A DNA stretch of 64,000 nucleotides from Methylovirgula sp. 4M-Z18. GTDB lineage: Bacteria > Pseudomonadota > Alphaproteobacteria > Rhizobiales > Beijerinckiaceae. The notes under the pieces were generated by a model that saw only the letters and a list, made by a program, of their open reading frames with translations, was not told the origin of the DNA and searched no databases. Made by a program: the position numbers and the translations under genes. The DNA lies in contig NZ_CP149574.1 of assembly GCF_037890675.1 (NCBI RefSeq), positions 2,828,874-2,892,873 of the forward strand. Reading direction: 5' to 3'. Below, one piece after another: positions 17,997-25,746 of the stretch. Position 1 is the first letter of the stretch; every line of letters starts with the position of its first letter.

Positions 17997-20327
17997 ATGT
18001 TCAAGAACGACGCGCAAAATCTGGAGAACCTCCCTGAGTCGCTGAGTGGCTTCGCCGGGAAGATGCAAGCCGCGGGCAGAAGCTTCAGCGACCTATTCAA
18101 TTTCGCTCGCGGCGTGATGCGCCGGCGACTCGGCGTCATTCTAATTTCCTTCGCAATGGTGATGGCACTATGTTTCGCCTATCTGCGCATCGTCCCGCCG
18201 ACCTATACGGCTCAAGTGCAAGTCCTCCTTGCGAACCAACGAGCGGAGTTCGTCCAGCAGCAATCCCTCATCGCGGAACCCGCGCTGGATCTCAGCCAAA
18301 TTGAGACCCAGCTTCAGATAATCAACTCCAAAGCCCTTGCGGCTACAGTCATCGACCAGCTCAAACTCGCCAGCGACCCAGATTTGAATGGATCCGGACC
18401 ATCCATCGCCTCGCTATGGGGACAGCTTCGCGCGCGGATTTTCTCCCCTTCGACCAAGGAGCTCTCGGATGCCGCGAACCAACCGCCCGAAGATGTTGTC
18501 GCAGCATTTCAAAGCCGCTTGACGACCAAACGGCTCAGTTTCAGCAACGTTATCGAGATCAGCTATAGTTCCAGCAGTCCAACGAGAGCGGCAGACATCG
18601 CCAACGCAATTGCCAGCGCCTATATGGCCGATCAGCAAGATGCAAAAGTACAAGCCGATCGAGACGCCGCGCGATGGCTGCAGCAGCGACTGTGGGATCT
18701 TGATGACGAAGCGTTAAAAGCTGAACGCGCCGTAACCGCCTTCAAATACCAGAACAATATTGTCTCCTCCAGCGGAACGCCAATGGAAGAGCAACAGATG
18801 ACGGAACTCAATAACCGGTTGGTCGCGGCCCGCGCACAAACCGCCGATGCTGCGGCGAAACTGGACCGCTACGAAGCAGTTCTGCGCGCCAATTCTGGGG
18901 ATTCGCCCTCCCTTAACGCTCTGGATTCTATCAATACCGACGTCCTCAACAGCCCGATCGTCACGTCCCTTCGCCAGCAATATCTCGAACTGACGAGGCG
19001 TGAAAGCGAATGGTCAACGCGGCTCGGGCCCAGCCACTCAGCTGTCATCGAGCTTGAGACCAAAATTCGAAGCACTCGAGCATCTATTATTGATGAGGTG
19101 AAAAGGCTCGCGGCGACGAGCAAAAACGAATTTGAAGCCGCCAAGCAGAAACAGCAGGAAATTGAAAACCAGCTTACGGATGCCGTGTCACGAAGCCACA
19201 CCACAGATACGGCCGAGCTCACCATACACGGGCTGGAGAGTCGTGCGAAAGGACTGCGCACCGTGTACAACACCTTCCTGCAGCGCTACATGAGTTCGGT
19301 TCAGCAAGAATCGTTTCCAGTTTCAGAGACGCGGGTGATCTCGCCGGCATCCCCACCGCTCAGCAAAAGTAAGCCGAAAACAGCCATCGTCGCAATACTT
19401 GGCCTGGTCGGCGGAATTGGTATTGGACTCGGACTCGCCCTCCTAAGAGACCTCATGGATTGCGTCTTTCGCACCCCCCTGCAAATATCGGCAGTGCTCG
19501 GCACACCATGCCTGTCACTGGTGCCCGCACTTCGCAAGTCAAAGGCTGAGGGTGAGCCCGATCAGGTTGACGGGCGCATTCCGCAAAGAACCATCTTGCG
19601 CTTTCCTGGTCGACAACGAACCGTTATTGCGATGCCTTGGTCTCGCTTTGCCGAAGCTATTCGCGCAATCAAACTTTCGATCGATATGCGTCAAACCGGC
19701 ACCATGTGTCAGGTGATTGGAATCACTTCGGCATTACCAAACGAAGGTAAAACGACGATCGCAGTGTCGCTTGCACAACTTATCGGCCATGGCAGCGGTA
19801 AAAGAGTTGTCATCGTCGATTGTGACATGAGAAATCCGTCGCTCTCCACCGGCCTGGTCCCGAACGCCCGCCAGAGTATCATTGATGTCGTTCACGACAC
19901 GCGTTCCGTTGAGGAGATCATCTGGCATGATCCGAAGACAAAGCTGGACTTCCTTCCAGCTGCCAAGGGACAACTGCCATACCATACCAGCGAAATCCTT
20001 TCCTCTGATGGGATGCGCAAATTGTTCGGCCGTCTACGGGAAACATATGACTACATCATCGTCGATCTTCCTCCCCTCACGCCTCTTGTCGACGTTCGTG
20101 CCGCCGCGTCACTCATCGATTCTTTCATCCTGGTTGTGGAATGGGGGAGCACCAGGATCGATGTTGTGCAATATGCCCTACATTCAGCACCGAATGTGCA
20201 TGCCTCTTTGATCGGGGCCGTTCTCAATAAAACCGACATCAAGGCGATGGCGCGCTATGATAGCTATTGGGGCAAGTACTATAGCGACAGGCAGTTCGCA
20301 CATTATGGATTCTCGAGTGCGGACTAA
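17997..20327 (+). CDS. Polysaccharide co-polymerase with BY-kinase domain (Wzc/ExoP type)
   Basis: Controls chain length and export of exopolysaccharide. The 776 residues have a Wzz domain between two membrane helices (about 44-65 and 461-485), with a periplasmic coiled coil at about 220-440, then a cytoplasmic tyrosine kinase. Kinase motifs are Walker A SALPNEGKTT (about 580), Walker A-prime VVIVDCDMRNPS (about 603-614) and Walker B DYIIVDLPPL (about 685). The C-terminal tail has a tyrosine cluster (RYDSYWGKYYSDRQFAHYGF), the usual autophosphorylation target. Kinase and co-polymerase are fused, as in Proteobacteria. Its partner is probably the outer-membrane lipoprotein at 15234. Confidence 0.92.
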   Translation: MFKNDAQNLENLPESLSGFAGKMQAAGRSFSDLFNFARGVMRRRLGVILISFAMVMALCFAYLRIVPPTYTAQVQVLLANQRAEFVQQQSLIAEPALDLSQIETQLQIINSKALAATVIDQLKLASDPDLNGSGPSIASLWGQLRARIFSPSTKELSDAANQPPEDVVAAFQSRLTTKRLSFSNVIEISYSSSSPTRAADIANAIASAYMADQQDAKVQADRDAARWLQQRLWDLDDEALKAERAVTAFKYQNNIVSSSGTPMEEQQMTELNNRLVAARAQTADAAAKLDRYEAVLRANSGDSPSLNALDSINTDVLNSPIVTSLRQQYLELTRRESEWSTRLGPSHSAVIELETKIRSTRASIIDEVKRLAATSKNEFEAAKQKQQEIENQLTDAVSRSHTTDTAELTIHGLESRAKGLRTVYNTFLQRYMSSVQQESFPVSETRVISPASPPLSKSKPKTAIVAILGLVGGIGIGLGLALLRDLMDCVFRTPLQISAVLGTPCLSLVPALRKSKAEGEPDQVDGRIPQRTILRFPGRQRTVIAMPWSRFAEAIRAIKLSIDMRQTGTMCQVIGITSALPNEGKTTIAVSLAQLIGHGSGKRVVIVDCDMRNPSLSTGLVPNARQSIIDVVHDTRSVEEIIWHDPKTKLDFLPAAKGQLPYHTSEILSSDGMRKLFGRLRETYDYIIVDLPPLTPLVDVRAAASLIDSFILVVEWGSTRIDVVQYALHSAPNVHASLIGAVLNKTDIKAMARYDSYWGKYYSDRQFAHYGFSSAD

Positions 20328-20357
20328 CTTGCCTGCGATCTTTGGAATGGCCCACAT

Positions 20358-20550
20358 ATGACGGTTGGGGCCGTTTTTCACAAGCCGGCGTCGGAGGGCG
20401 AACTCGGGTCGATGACCTATACCCAGTCAGCGATCTGGGCCTACCTCTATGGCTTCACCACTGATTGGGAGATGGTTGACGGCAAGCTCGTCATCACAAA
20501 CCGGGACCTGAAGAGTCACACGTTCAAGGGAAAGACGATCGAATCCGGGT
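20358..20550 (+). pseudogene. Unrecognised coding fragment cut by an IS3 remnant
   Basis: From ATG at 20358 about 64 codons read as a plausible protein ([38 protein letters not shown]) and then run straight into the left end of the insertion sequence near 20552. I do not recognise the family. It could be the start of a gene interrupted by the element. It may also be an open frame by chance; support is weak. Confidence 0.3.
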
Positions 20551-20551
20551 T

Positions 20552-20925
20552 TGAACCGCCCCGGAATTGCTGGAGGCTCCAACTCCCGAGAAGGTGGAGC
20601 CTGCATGAGCAAGACGACGAACAAATTCTCGCCTGAAGTCCGCGAACGCGCGGTGCGGATGGTTCTGGATCACGAGCATGAGCATCCCTCACGTTGGGCG
20701 GCGATCATTTCGATCTCGGCGAAGATCGGCTGCACGGCGCAGATGCTGAACGAGTGGGTGAAGAAGGTCGAGATTGATGCCGGCAAGCGTGCCGGGATGC
20801 CAACCGACATGGCCGCGAAGCTGAAGGCTCTTGAGCGGGAAAACCGTGAGCTTCGGCAGGCTGACGAGATCCTGCGTAAGGCAAGCGCATATTTTGCCCA
20901 GGCGGAGCTCGCGGGCTTTCGAGAT
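20552..20925 (+). mobile_element. IS3-family insertion sequence remnant (left end plus orfA)
   Basis: The left boundary is suggested by TGAACCGCCCCGG near 20552, the type of terminal sequence seen in IS3-family elements. The orfA gene follows, but orfB is absent and homology stops near 20912-20925. No right inverted repeat is visible. The remnant abuts the arylformamidase gene. Confidence 0.65.
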
Positions 20926-20946
20926 GGGAGTACAATGGGGCATTGA
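20605..20946 (+). pseudogene. IS3-family transposase OrfA, 3'-truncated remnant
   Basis: OrfA carries the helix-turn-helix that recognises the element ends; it normally frameshifts into OrfB, the DDE catalytic part. From ATG at 20605 the protein shows [16 protein letters not shown], the HTH with [14 protein letters not shown], and a leucine-zipper-like end [20 protein letters not shown]. The family's [10 protein letters not shown] end is present, but then unrelated residues lead to a stop at 20946. OrfB is missing entirely, so the element cannot transpose by itself. Confidence 0.75.
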
Positions 20947-20984
20947 CGCGAGCGGTCGCGACAGCCATTGCTTGCCGATAAATC

Positions 20985-21833
20985 ATGGCTTCAACGGAGT
21001 ATTTCGTGCTCGAACGTCATATCACTGACTGGGACGACGCCTACGCTAACGGTATCAACATTCCAGGTGGCGAGCGCTGGCCGGCAGCCTGGGTCGAACC
21101 TGCCCAAACCTACCGCGAAAATCTCGTCACGGCTGACCGCGGGAGGCTCGATATTGCCTACGCCGAGAAGCCTCGGAATCGGCTTGACCTGTTCCTTCCG
21201 CAAGGAACCCCGAAGGGCCTGGTGATCTTCATCCATGGCGGCTATTGGCTGGCGCTGGACAAGAGCTTCTGGTCGCATCTAGCGCGCGGCCCCATCGATA
21301 GCGGCTACGCGGTCGCGATGCCTTCTTATACGCTTTGCCCGGACGTCAGAATTTCTGACATCGTGCGCGAGATCGGAGCATCGATCTCGAAGGCGGCAGC
21401 ACTCGTGAACGGCCCGATCATGCTGACCGGCCATTCCGCTGGCGGACATTTGGCGAGTCGGATGGTATCGGCCACGACACCGCTCGACTCCGCTTTGCAG
21501 CGCCGCATTCGCACTGTCGTCTCGATCTCGGGTCTCCACGATCTCAGACCGTTGATGAAGACAAGCATGAACAACACGCTCAAGATTGACGAGCCGGAGG
21601 CGCTGGCGGAAAGCCCGGCGCTGCTCTATCCCGTTACTGGAACCCGTCTCATCGCTTGGGTTGGCGGGAGTGAACGGAGCGAGTTTCTGCGCCAGAATGC
21701 GTTGCTCGCCAATGTGTGGACAGGTCTCGGCGCGCAAACGATGGCGGTTGTCGAGCCTGACCGCCATCATTTCAACGTCGTCGACGGCCTCGCGCATGCG
21801 GAGCATCCCTTGACACGCGTGCTTTTGAGCTGA
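20985..21833 (+). CDS. kynB: Arylformamidase-like alpha/beta hydrolase (kynurenine formamidase)
   Basis: Probably hydrolyses N-formylkynurenine to kynurenine and formate, the second step of tryptophan breakdown. The 282-residue alpha/beta hydrolase has oxyanion motif HGGYW (about 83-87), the nucleophile elbow GHSAGG (about 148-153) and a terminal His in EPDRHHFNVV (about 259-263). This is the eukaryote-like AFMID type, not the metal-dependent KynB fold, so the symbol reflects role rather than fold. It is convergent with kynA, with kynU next. The upstream boundary is an IS3 remnant ending some 40-60 bp before the start, and no clear ribosome site is seen, so its promoter may have changed. Confidence 0.8.
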   Translation: MASTEYFVLERHITDWDDAYANGINIPGGERWPAAWVEPAQTYRENLVTADRGRLDIAYAEKPRNRLDLFLPQGTPKGLVIFIHGGYWLALDKSFWSHLARGPIDSGYAVAMPSYTLCPDVRISDIVREIGASISKAAALVNGPIMLTGHSAGGHLASRMVSATTPLDSALQRRIRTVVSISGLHDLRPLMKTSMNNTLKIDEPEALAESPALLYPVTGTRLIAWVGGSERSEFLRQNALLANVWTGLGAQTMAVVEPDRHHFNVVDGLAHAEHPLTRVLLS

Positions 21834-21961
21834 TCGCCCAAAAAGTGTTCGATGCCAAATTTTGAAGGTGCGTCATTTTCCGGTGAATGGTCTGCTCCCT
21901 ATCGGATGGCTGGCAACCTCATCGCATTTGGCCTTTATTCCATGTGACTTCGGATCAGAAG

Positions 21962-22801
21962 CTATAGCTCCGTTCTCAGATTCCAGAGTTCCGGGAAGAG
22001 TTCAACCTCCAGCATTTTGCGCAAATAAGAAACGCCTGCCGTACCGCCCGTGCCACGCTTCAACCCGATGATGCGCTCCACCGTGGTGACGTGATTGAAG
22101 CGCCAGCGACGAAAATAATCCTCGAAATCAACCAGCTTCTCGGCGAGCTCGTACAGCATCCAATGGGTCGCGGGCGCGGTATAGACCGCTTTCCAGGCGG
22201 CTCGCACCTTGGAGCTCTCCTGGCGTGATTGCCGCCAATCCTGCCGATGCGCCTCTTCGCCGACATCAAAACCGTTGCGAGCCAGTAATTTTATGGATTC
22301 GTCGTAGAGACTTGGCTCCGCCAGGATGGCGTCGAGCTTTGCCATGAGGTCCGGCTGGTGCGCATGCGGCCCCAGCATCGCCAGATTGCGATTGCCCGCC
22401 ATAAATTCGATCGCACGGTATTGCCATGATTGAAACCCGGACGATTGACCGAGCGCCCCGCGAAATTGCGTGTATTCGCTCGGCGTCATGGTCCGCAGCA
22501 CATCCCAAGCATTGTTGAGCTGCTCGAAAATCCTAGCCACGCGTGTCAGCATCTTGAACGCCGGCTGCAAATCATCCTTGCGGATCGCCTCGATCGCCGA
22601 GCCGAGTTCATGGATCGCGAGCTTCATCCACAATTCGGATGTCTGATGCTGAATGATAAACAGCAACTCGTCATGCGCGTCAGACAGAGGCTGCTGCGCC
22701 GTCAGCACCTGCTCCAGCCGCAAATAGTCGCTGTAGGACATGCGCCGTTCAAACGACATTTCCGCGCCGGTCCAGGCCGTGTGATCCGTTTCGTTGCTCA
22801 C
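21962..22801 (-). CDS. kynA: Tryptophan 2,3-dioxygenase
   Basis: Heme enzyme that opens the tryptophan indole ring with O2 to give N-formylkynurenine. About 279 residues. The distal His lies in [13 protein letters not shown] (about residue 49) and the heme-ligand His in [13 protein letters not shown] (about 236); substrate-binding Arg in [17 protein letters not shown] is present. I chose GTG at 22801 because CAGGGAGAG lies 8-9 nt ahead of it; an ATG at 22825 in frame is the alternative and would add eight residues that include the ribosome site itself. It follows kynU on the same strand after a 160-bp gap and converges on the arylformamidase. Confidence 0.93.
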   Translation of the reverse strand: MSNETDHTAWTGAEMSFERRMSYSDYLRLEQVLTAQQPLSDAHDELLFIIQHQTSELWMKLAIHELGSAIEAIRKDDLQPAFKMLTRVARIFEQLNNAWDVLRTMTPSEYTQFRGALGQSSGFQSWQYRAIEFMAGNRNLAMLGPHAHQPDLMAKLDAILAEPSLYDESIKLLARNGFDVGEEAHRQDWRQSRQESSKVRAAWKAVYTAPATHWMLYELAEKLVDFEDYFRRWRFNHVTTVERIIGLKRGTGGTAGVSYLRKMLEVELFPELWNLRTEL

Positions 22802-22826
22802 GATTCCAACTCTCCCTGAGGACAAG

Positions 22827-22846
22827 ATATTTTATACCTAAAATAT
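22827..22846 (-). promoter_or_regulatory. AT-rich operator-like inverted repeat ahead of kynA
   Basis: ATATTTTA-TACC-TAAAATAT: perfect 8-bp arms with a 4-nt spacer, ending 26 bp before the GTG start. On the minus strand it contains a TATAAAATA run that could also be a -10 element, so a repressor bound here could block transcription. Confidence 0.45.
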
Positions 22847-22948
22847 ATCAGAATAAACCGTTTGAACGAGGCGAATCTGGCGCAGGCGAAGCGGCAGAAA
22901 TGCCCATGCCTCAGTCATTCCTTGCATAAGGGAACTCCGGCTTCGGTA

Positions 22949-22967
22949 CGGGCGCCGACGGCGCCCG
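22949..22967 (-). terminator. GC-rich hairpin directly after kynU stop
   Basis: CGGGCGCC-GAC-GGCGCCCG forms an 8-bp perfect stem with a 3-nt loop one base beyond the kynU stop. There is no T-run after it, so it may be a transcript-end stabiliser or weak terminator between kynU and kynA rather than a classical terminator. Confidence 0.45.
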
Positions 22968-22968
22968 C

Positions 22969-24162
22969 TCAAGTGACGGCGTTCCGCACCTGGTATTTTG
23001 GATCCTGCCAAATCTTCTGAGAAATAATTTTCCGAAGAATGGCAACGGCTTTGCGAATGTCGTCCTCATCGAGATAGAGCGGCGCAAACCCAAACCGCAG
23101 AACATCGGGCGCGCGGAAATCGCCGATCACGCCGTTGTCGATCAAAGCCTGCATGATCTCGTAGCCCTGGGGATGCCTGAGCGAAACCTGCGACCCTCGC
23201 TGCATCGGGTCGCGCGGACTCATCAGCTCGAGCCCGGGAACGTATGTCAGGCACTCTCTGATGAAGAGCTCGGTCAACACGATCGAACGTTGTCGGATCT
23301 CGCCCATGTCGACCTGGTCCCAAATATCCAGCGACGCATCCAGCGCCGCGAGACCCAAGATCGGCGGTGTGCCGACGCGCATCCGCTCGATGCCGGTGCC
23401 GGGCCGATAGTGCAAATCGAAGGCAAACGGTTTCGCATGGCCAAGCCAGCCGGCCAGCGCAGGCTGCGCCGTGTCGGCAAGATCGGGGCGGATATAGATG
23501 AAAGCTGGCGCGCCAGGCCCGCCGTTCAAATATTTATAGGTGCAGCCCACCGCGAAATCGGCCCCGCTCGCCTCGAGATGGACAGGGATCGCGCCGGCCG
23601 AATGCGCCAAATCCCAAACGGTGATCACGCCGAGCCGATGCGCCTTGGCGGTCAATTTGGCCATGTCGTGCAGACGTCCAGTTCGATAGTCGACCTCCGT
23701 CAGCATGAGCACGGCAATCGTCTCGTCGATCGCCTCCTCGACCTGTTCTGGATCGACCACCTTTAACTGAAACCCGTTCTCCTTCAGGCTGACGAGCCCC
23801 TCGGCCATGTAAAGGTCCGAAGGAAAATTGCCGTTGTCGGACAGAATGATTTTGCGCCCGGGATTGAGGGCAAGGCCAGCGGCGAGCGCCTGAAAAACTT
23901 TGATCGAAAGCGTATCGCCCATCACGACGCTTCCCTGCGGTGCGCCGACCAGCCGGGCAATCCTGTCCCCCGTGGCGCGGGGACGCTGCATCCAGCCCGC
24001 GGTGTTCCAGGCGCGAATGAGTTGTTCACCCCACTCCTCCTTGACCACGGCGGACAATCGTTCTGCCGTTGCGCGCACCGGCGGGCCGAGGGAATTGCCG
24101 TCGAGATAGATCACGCCTTCGGGCAGATGGAAACAAGCCTTGGAAGCTTTGAAATCAAACAT
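22969..24162 (-). CDS. kynU: Kynureninase
   Basis: PLP enzyme that cleaves kynurenine to anthranilate and alanine, completing the route started by kynA and kynB. The 397 residues fit the family size. Visible features: YLDGNSLGPP at the N-terminus, DNGNFPSDLYMAEGL, WDLAHSAGAIPV with the cofactor-contact Asp, and the PLP Lys in CTYKYLNGGPGAPAF (about 209). The product, anthranilate, has no visible degradative genes in the window. A 46-codon signal-peptide-like frame ends 9 bp before its start. A GC hairpin follows its stop. Confidence 0.93.
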   Translation of the reverse strand: MFDFKASKACFHLPEGVIYLDGNSLGPPVRATAERLSAVVKEEWGEQLIRAWNTAGWMQRPRATGDRIARLVGAPQGSVVMGDTLSIKVFQALAAGLALNPGRKIILSDNGNFPSDLYMAEGLVSLKENGFQLKVVDPEQVEEAIDETIAVLMLTEVDYRTGRLHDMAKLTAKAHRLGVITVWDLAHSAGAIPVHLEASGADFAVGCTYKYLNGGPGAPAFIYIRPDLADTAQPALAGWLGHAKPFAFDLHYRPGTGIERMRVGTPPILGLAALDASLDIWDQVDMGEIRQRSIVLTELFIRECLTYVPGLELMSPRDPMQRGSQVSLRHPQGYEIMQALIDNGVIGDFRAPDVLRFGFAPLYLDEDDIRKAVAILRKIISQKIWQDPKYQVRNAVT

Positions 24163-24171
24163 GGTAGGCCT

Positions 24172-24312
24172 CTATTCGCGGAATTCCTCACGCACCGGTG
24201 CAGTCCTGCGACCGAATTTCAAGGTGGGAAACGCAGCCCCCGCACTGACCAAAAGCGTCGCAGCCGTCGCTGCGGCACAGACCAACTTCTTGACTGTCAA
24301 CGGCCTATTCAC
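24172..24312 (-). CDS. Possible 46-residue secreted or leader peptide before kynU
   Basis: GTG at 24312 preceded by GGGAG at good spacing; 46 codons to TAG at 24172. The peptide looks like a complete signal sequence: basic start MNRPLTVKKL, hydrophobic core CAAATAATLLVSAGAAF, then a short polar tail. Only 9 bp separate its stop from kynU, so translational coupling is possible. It contains no tryptophan, so it is not a classical Trp leader. I do not recognise a family, and the call rests only on ribosome site, composition and spacing. Confidence 0.4.
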   Translation of the reverse strand: MNRPLTVKKLVCAAATAATLLVSAGAAFPTLKFGRRTAPVREEFRE

Positions 24313-24567
24313 CACGAAGCACTCCCTGCTGAACTTTTCTTATGCGCCATCGGCGGCAATTGGCATATGCACAAACGTAAATACTTTATGTTTAAAATAA
24401 TTGCAATGCCGATGTGTGCGAGAACGGGACGCAGGTTCGGTGCCCGTCCATTTCCTCCCAGCAAAGGCCGACTGGTTAGGAAATGCAAACTCCGTGCTTG
24501 TGTCCCACCCGGAAGCCACGGTTCAATCACGTACCGAAGAGGGTCACAAGCCGAAGGAACGATCTCA
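24313..24567. other. Divergent intergenic region
   Basis: Gap between the putative small secreted peptide/kynU and the DUF3237 gene; promoters in both directions are expected. An AT-rich patch at 24376-24402 is the most promoter-like stretch. No other gene is supported. Confidence 0.35.
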
Positions 24568-25065
24568 ATGGACCGCGACACCAAAGCTCTGGTCGATGAA
24601 GGGCCTCTTTCGACGATCCGCACACGTCATCTCTTCACCATACAGCTCGATGTGCGGCCCGTGGTTACTGTCGGATCGACGCCCAACGGCTTCCGGCGGG
24701 TCGGCTTCGTCACCGGCGGGGAGATCGTCGGTGAGCGGATCCGCGGCAAGGTTCTCAATGAGGCCAATGATTGGCAGGTGAAACGACCCGACGGGAGCTT
24801 AACGCTCGATGTCCGTCTCGTCATCGAAACGGATCGGGGAATGCTAGTGACGATGACCTATCGCGGCGTGCGCCACGGCCCTGCCGATGTGATCGACCGC
24901 CTCAAGCGGGGCGAGATCGTCGATCCGGCCAGCTACTATTTCCGCATCGCACCGACCTTCGAGGCCGCCGACGCGGATCTCGCCTGGCTTAACGGCATCC
25001 TCGCGATCGGAACGGGCCACCGTTTTCCGCAAGGTCCAATCTATAACGTGTTTGAGGTTCTCTGA
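24568..25065 (+). CDS. DUF3237 domain protein (UPF0311 family)
   Basis: 165 residues from ATG at 24568, with GAAGGAAC just upstream; a longer frame from 24022 overlaps kynU antisense and is not credible. Family features are LFTIQLDVRPVVTVGSTPNG at the start, the GGEIVGERIRGKVL strand pair, LDVRLVIETDRG and the C-terminal GTGHRFPQGPIYNVFEVL. The fold is a small beta-barrel; the biochemical role is unknown, although members are often found beside aromatic or heterocycle catabolic genes. Here it sits between kynurenine genes and a molybdenum hydroxylase module, on the same strand as the latter. Confidence 0.88.
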   Translation: MDRDTKALVDEGPLSTIRTRHLFTIQLDVRPVVTVGSTPNGFRRVGFVTGGEIVGERIRGKVLNEANDWQVKRPDGSLTLDVRLVIETDRGMLVTMTYRGVRHGPADVIDRLKRGEIVDPASYYFRIAPTFEAADADLAWLNGILAIGTGHRFPQGPIYNVFEVL

Positions 25066-25296
25066 AGGGGGCTCATCGTCAGCTCTCTTATCAGTATGAC
25101 GAAGTGAGCCATGTCGCGAACTAGCAGTCTTTTTGACCTTCTTGTCAGATATTCGCCTGTTTAGAGTCCCACACAATTTATCAACGGACCGATTGTAGAC
25201 GAACCAACGCCGTGCATGTTACCGTTTGTGTGCTGCCTTGATCGTCCGAACGGTTTTACGAACGCCGCAGCGGCCGGCGGCGAGGAAGGAACGGCG

Positions 25297-25746
25297 ATGG
25301 ACCTTACAATCAACGGCGTCAGCCGCAGTGTTGATGTCCCCGACGGGATGCCGCTGCTGTGGGTGTTGCGCGACGTGCTCGGCATGACCGGCACCAAATT
25401 CGGCTGCGGCATCGCGCAGTGCGGGGCATGCACGGTACATGTTGATGGCACCGCGGTGCGCTCGTGCCAATTGCCAGTCGGTGCGGTCGGCGCTCGCGCG
25501 ATCACGACCATCGAGGGTGTCGGGCAAACCCCCGCCGGCGCGAAAATCCAGAAGGCCTGGCTTGAGCTCGAGGTGATCCAGTGCGGCTATTGCCAGCCGG
25601 GTCAGATCATGTCCGCCTCCGCCCTGCTCGCCGCCAATCCGCAGCCGGACGATGCCGCGATCGACGCCGCGATGGCCGGCAATCTCTGCCGCTGCGGCAC
25701 TTACGTGCGCATCCGCGAAGGGATCAAACATGCTGCGCAATCCTGA
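25297..25746 (+). CDS. 2Fe-2S subunit of molybdenum hydroxylase (isoquinoline 1-oxidoreductase alpha-like), module 1
   Basis: Small electron-transfer subunit of a xanthine-oxidase-family hydroxylase. 149 residues from ATG at 25297 (GAGGAAGGA upstream). The N-terminal plant-ferredoxin-type cluster has CGIAQCGAC plus a later Cys (VRSCQLP), and the C-terminal alpha-helical cluster has CGYCQPGQ and [11 protein letters not shown]. All eight cluster cysteines seem present. It overlaps the large subunit gene by 17 bp. Electrons would pass from molybdenum through both clusters to the cytochrome c encoded third in this module. Confidence 0.92.
   Translation: MDLTINGVSRSVDVPDGMPLLWVLRDVLGMTGTKFGCGIAQCGACTVHVDGTAVRSCQLPVGAVGARAITTIEGVGQTPAGAKIQKAWLELEVIQCGYCQPGQIMSASALLAANPQPDDAAIDAAMAGNLCRCGTYVRIREGIKHAAQS

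Noticed and set aside
24022-24567. Long N-terminal extension of the DUF3237 frame
   Set aside because: It lies antisense to kynU and lacks family resemblance; ATG at 24568 has a ribosome site and matches the family start.
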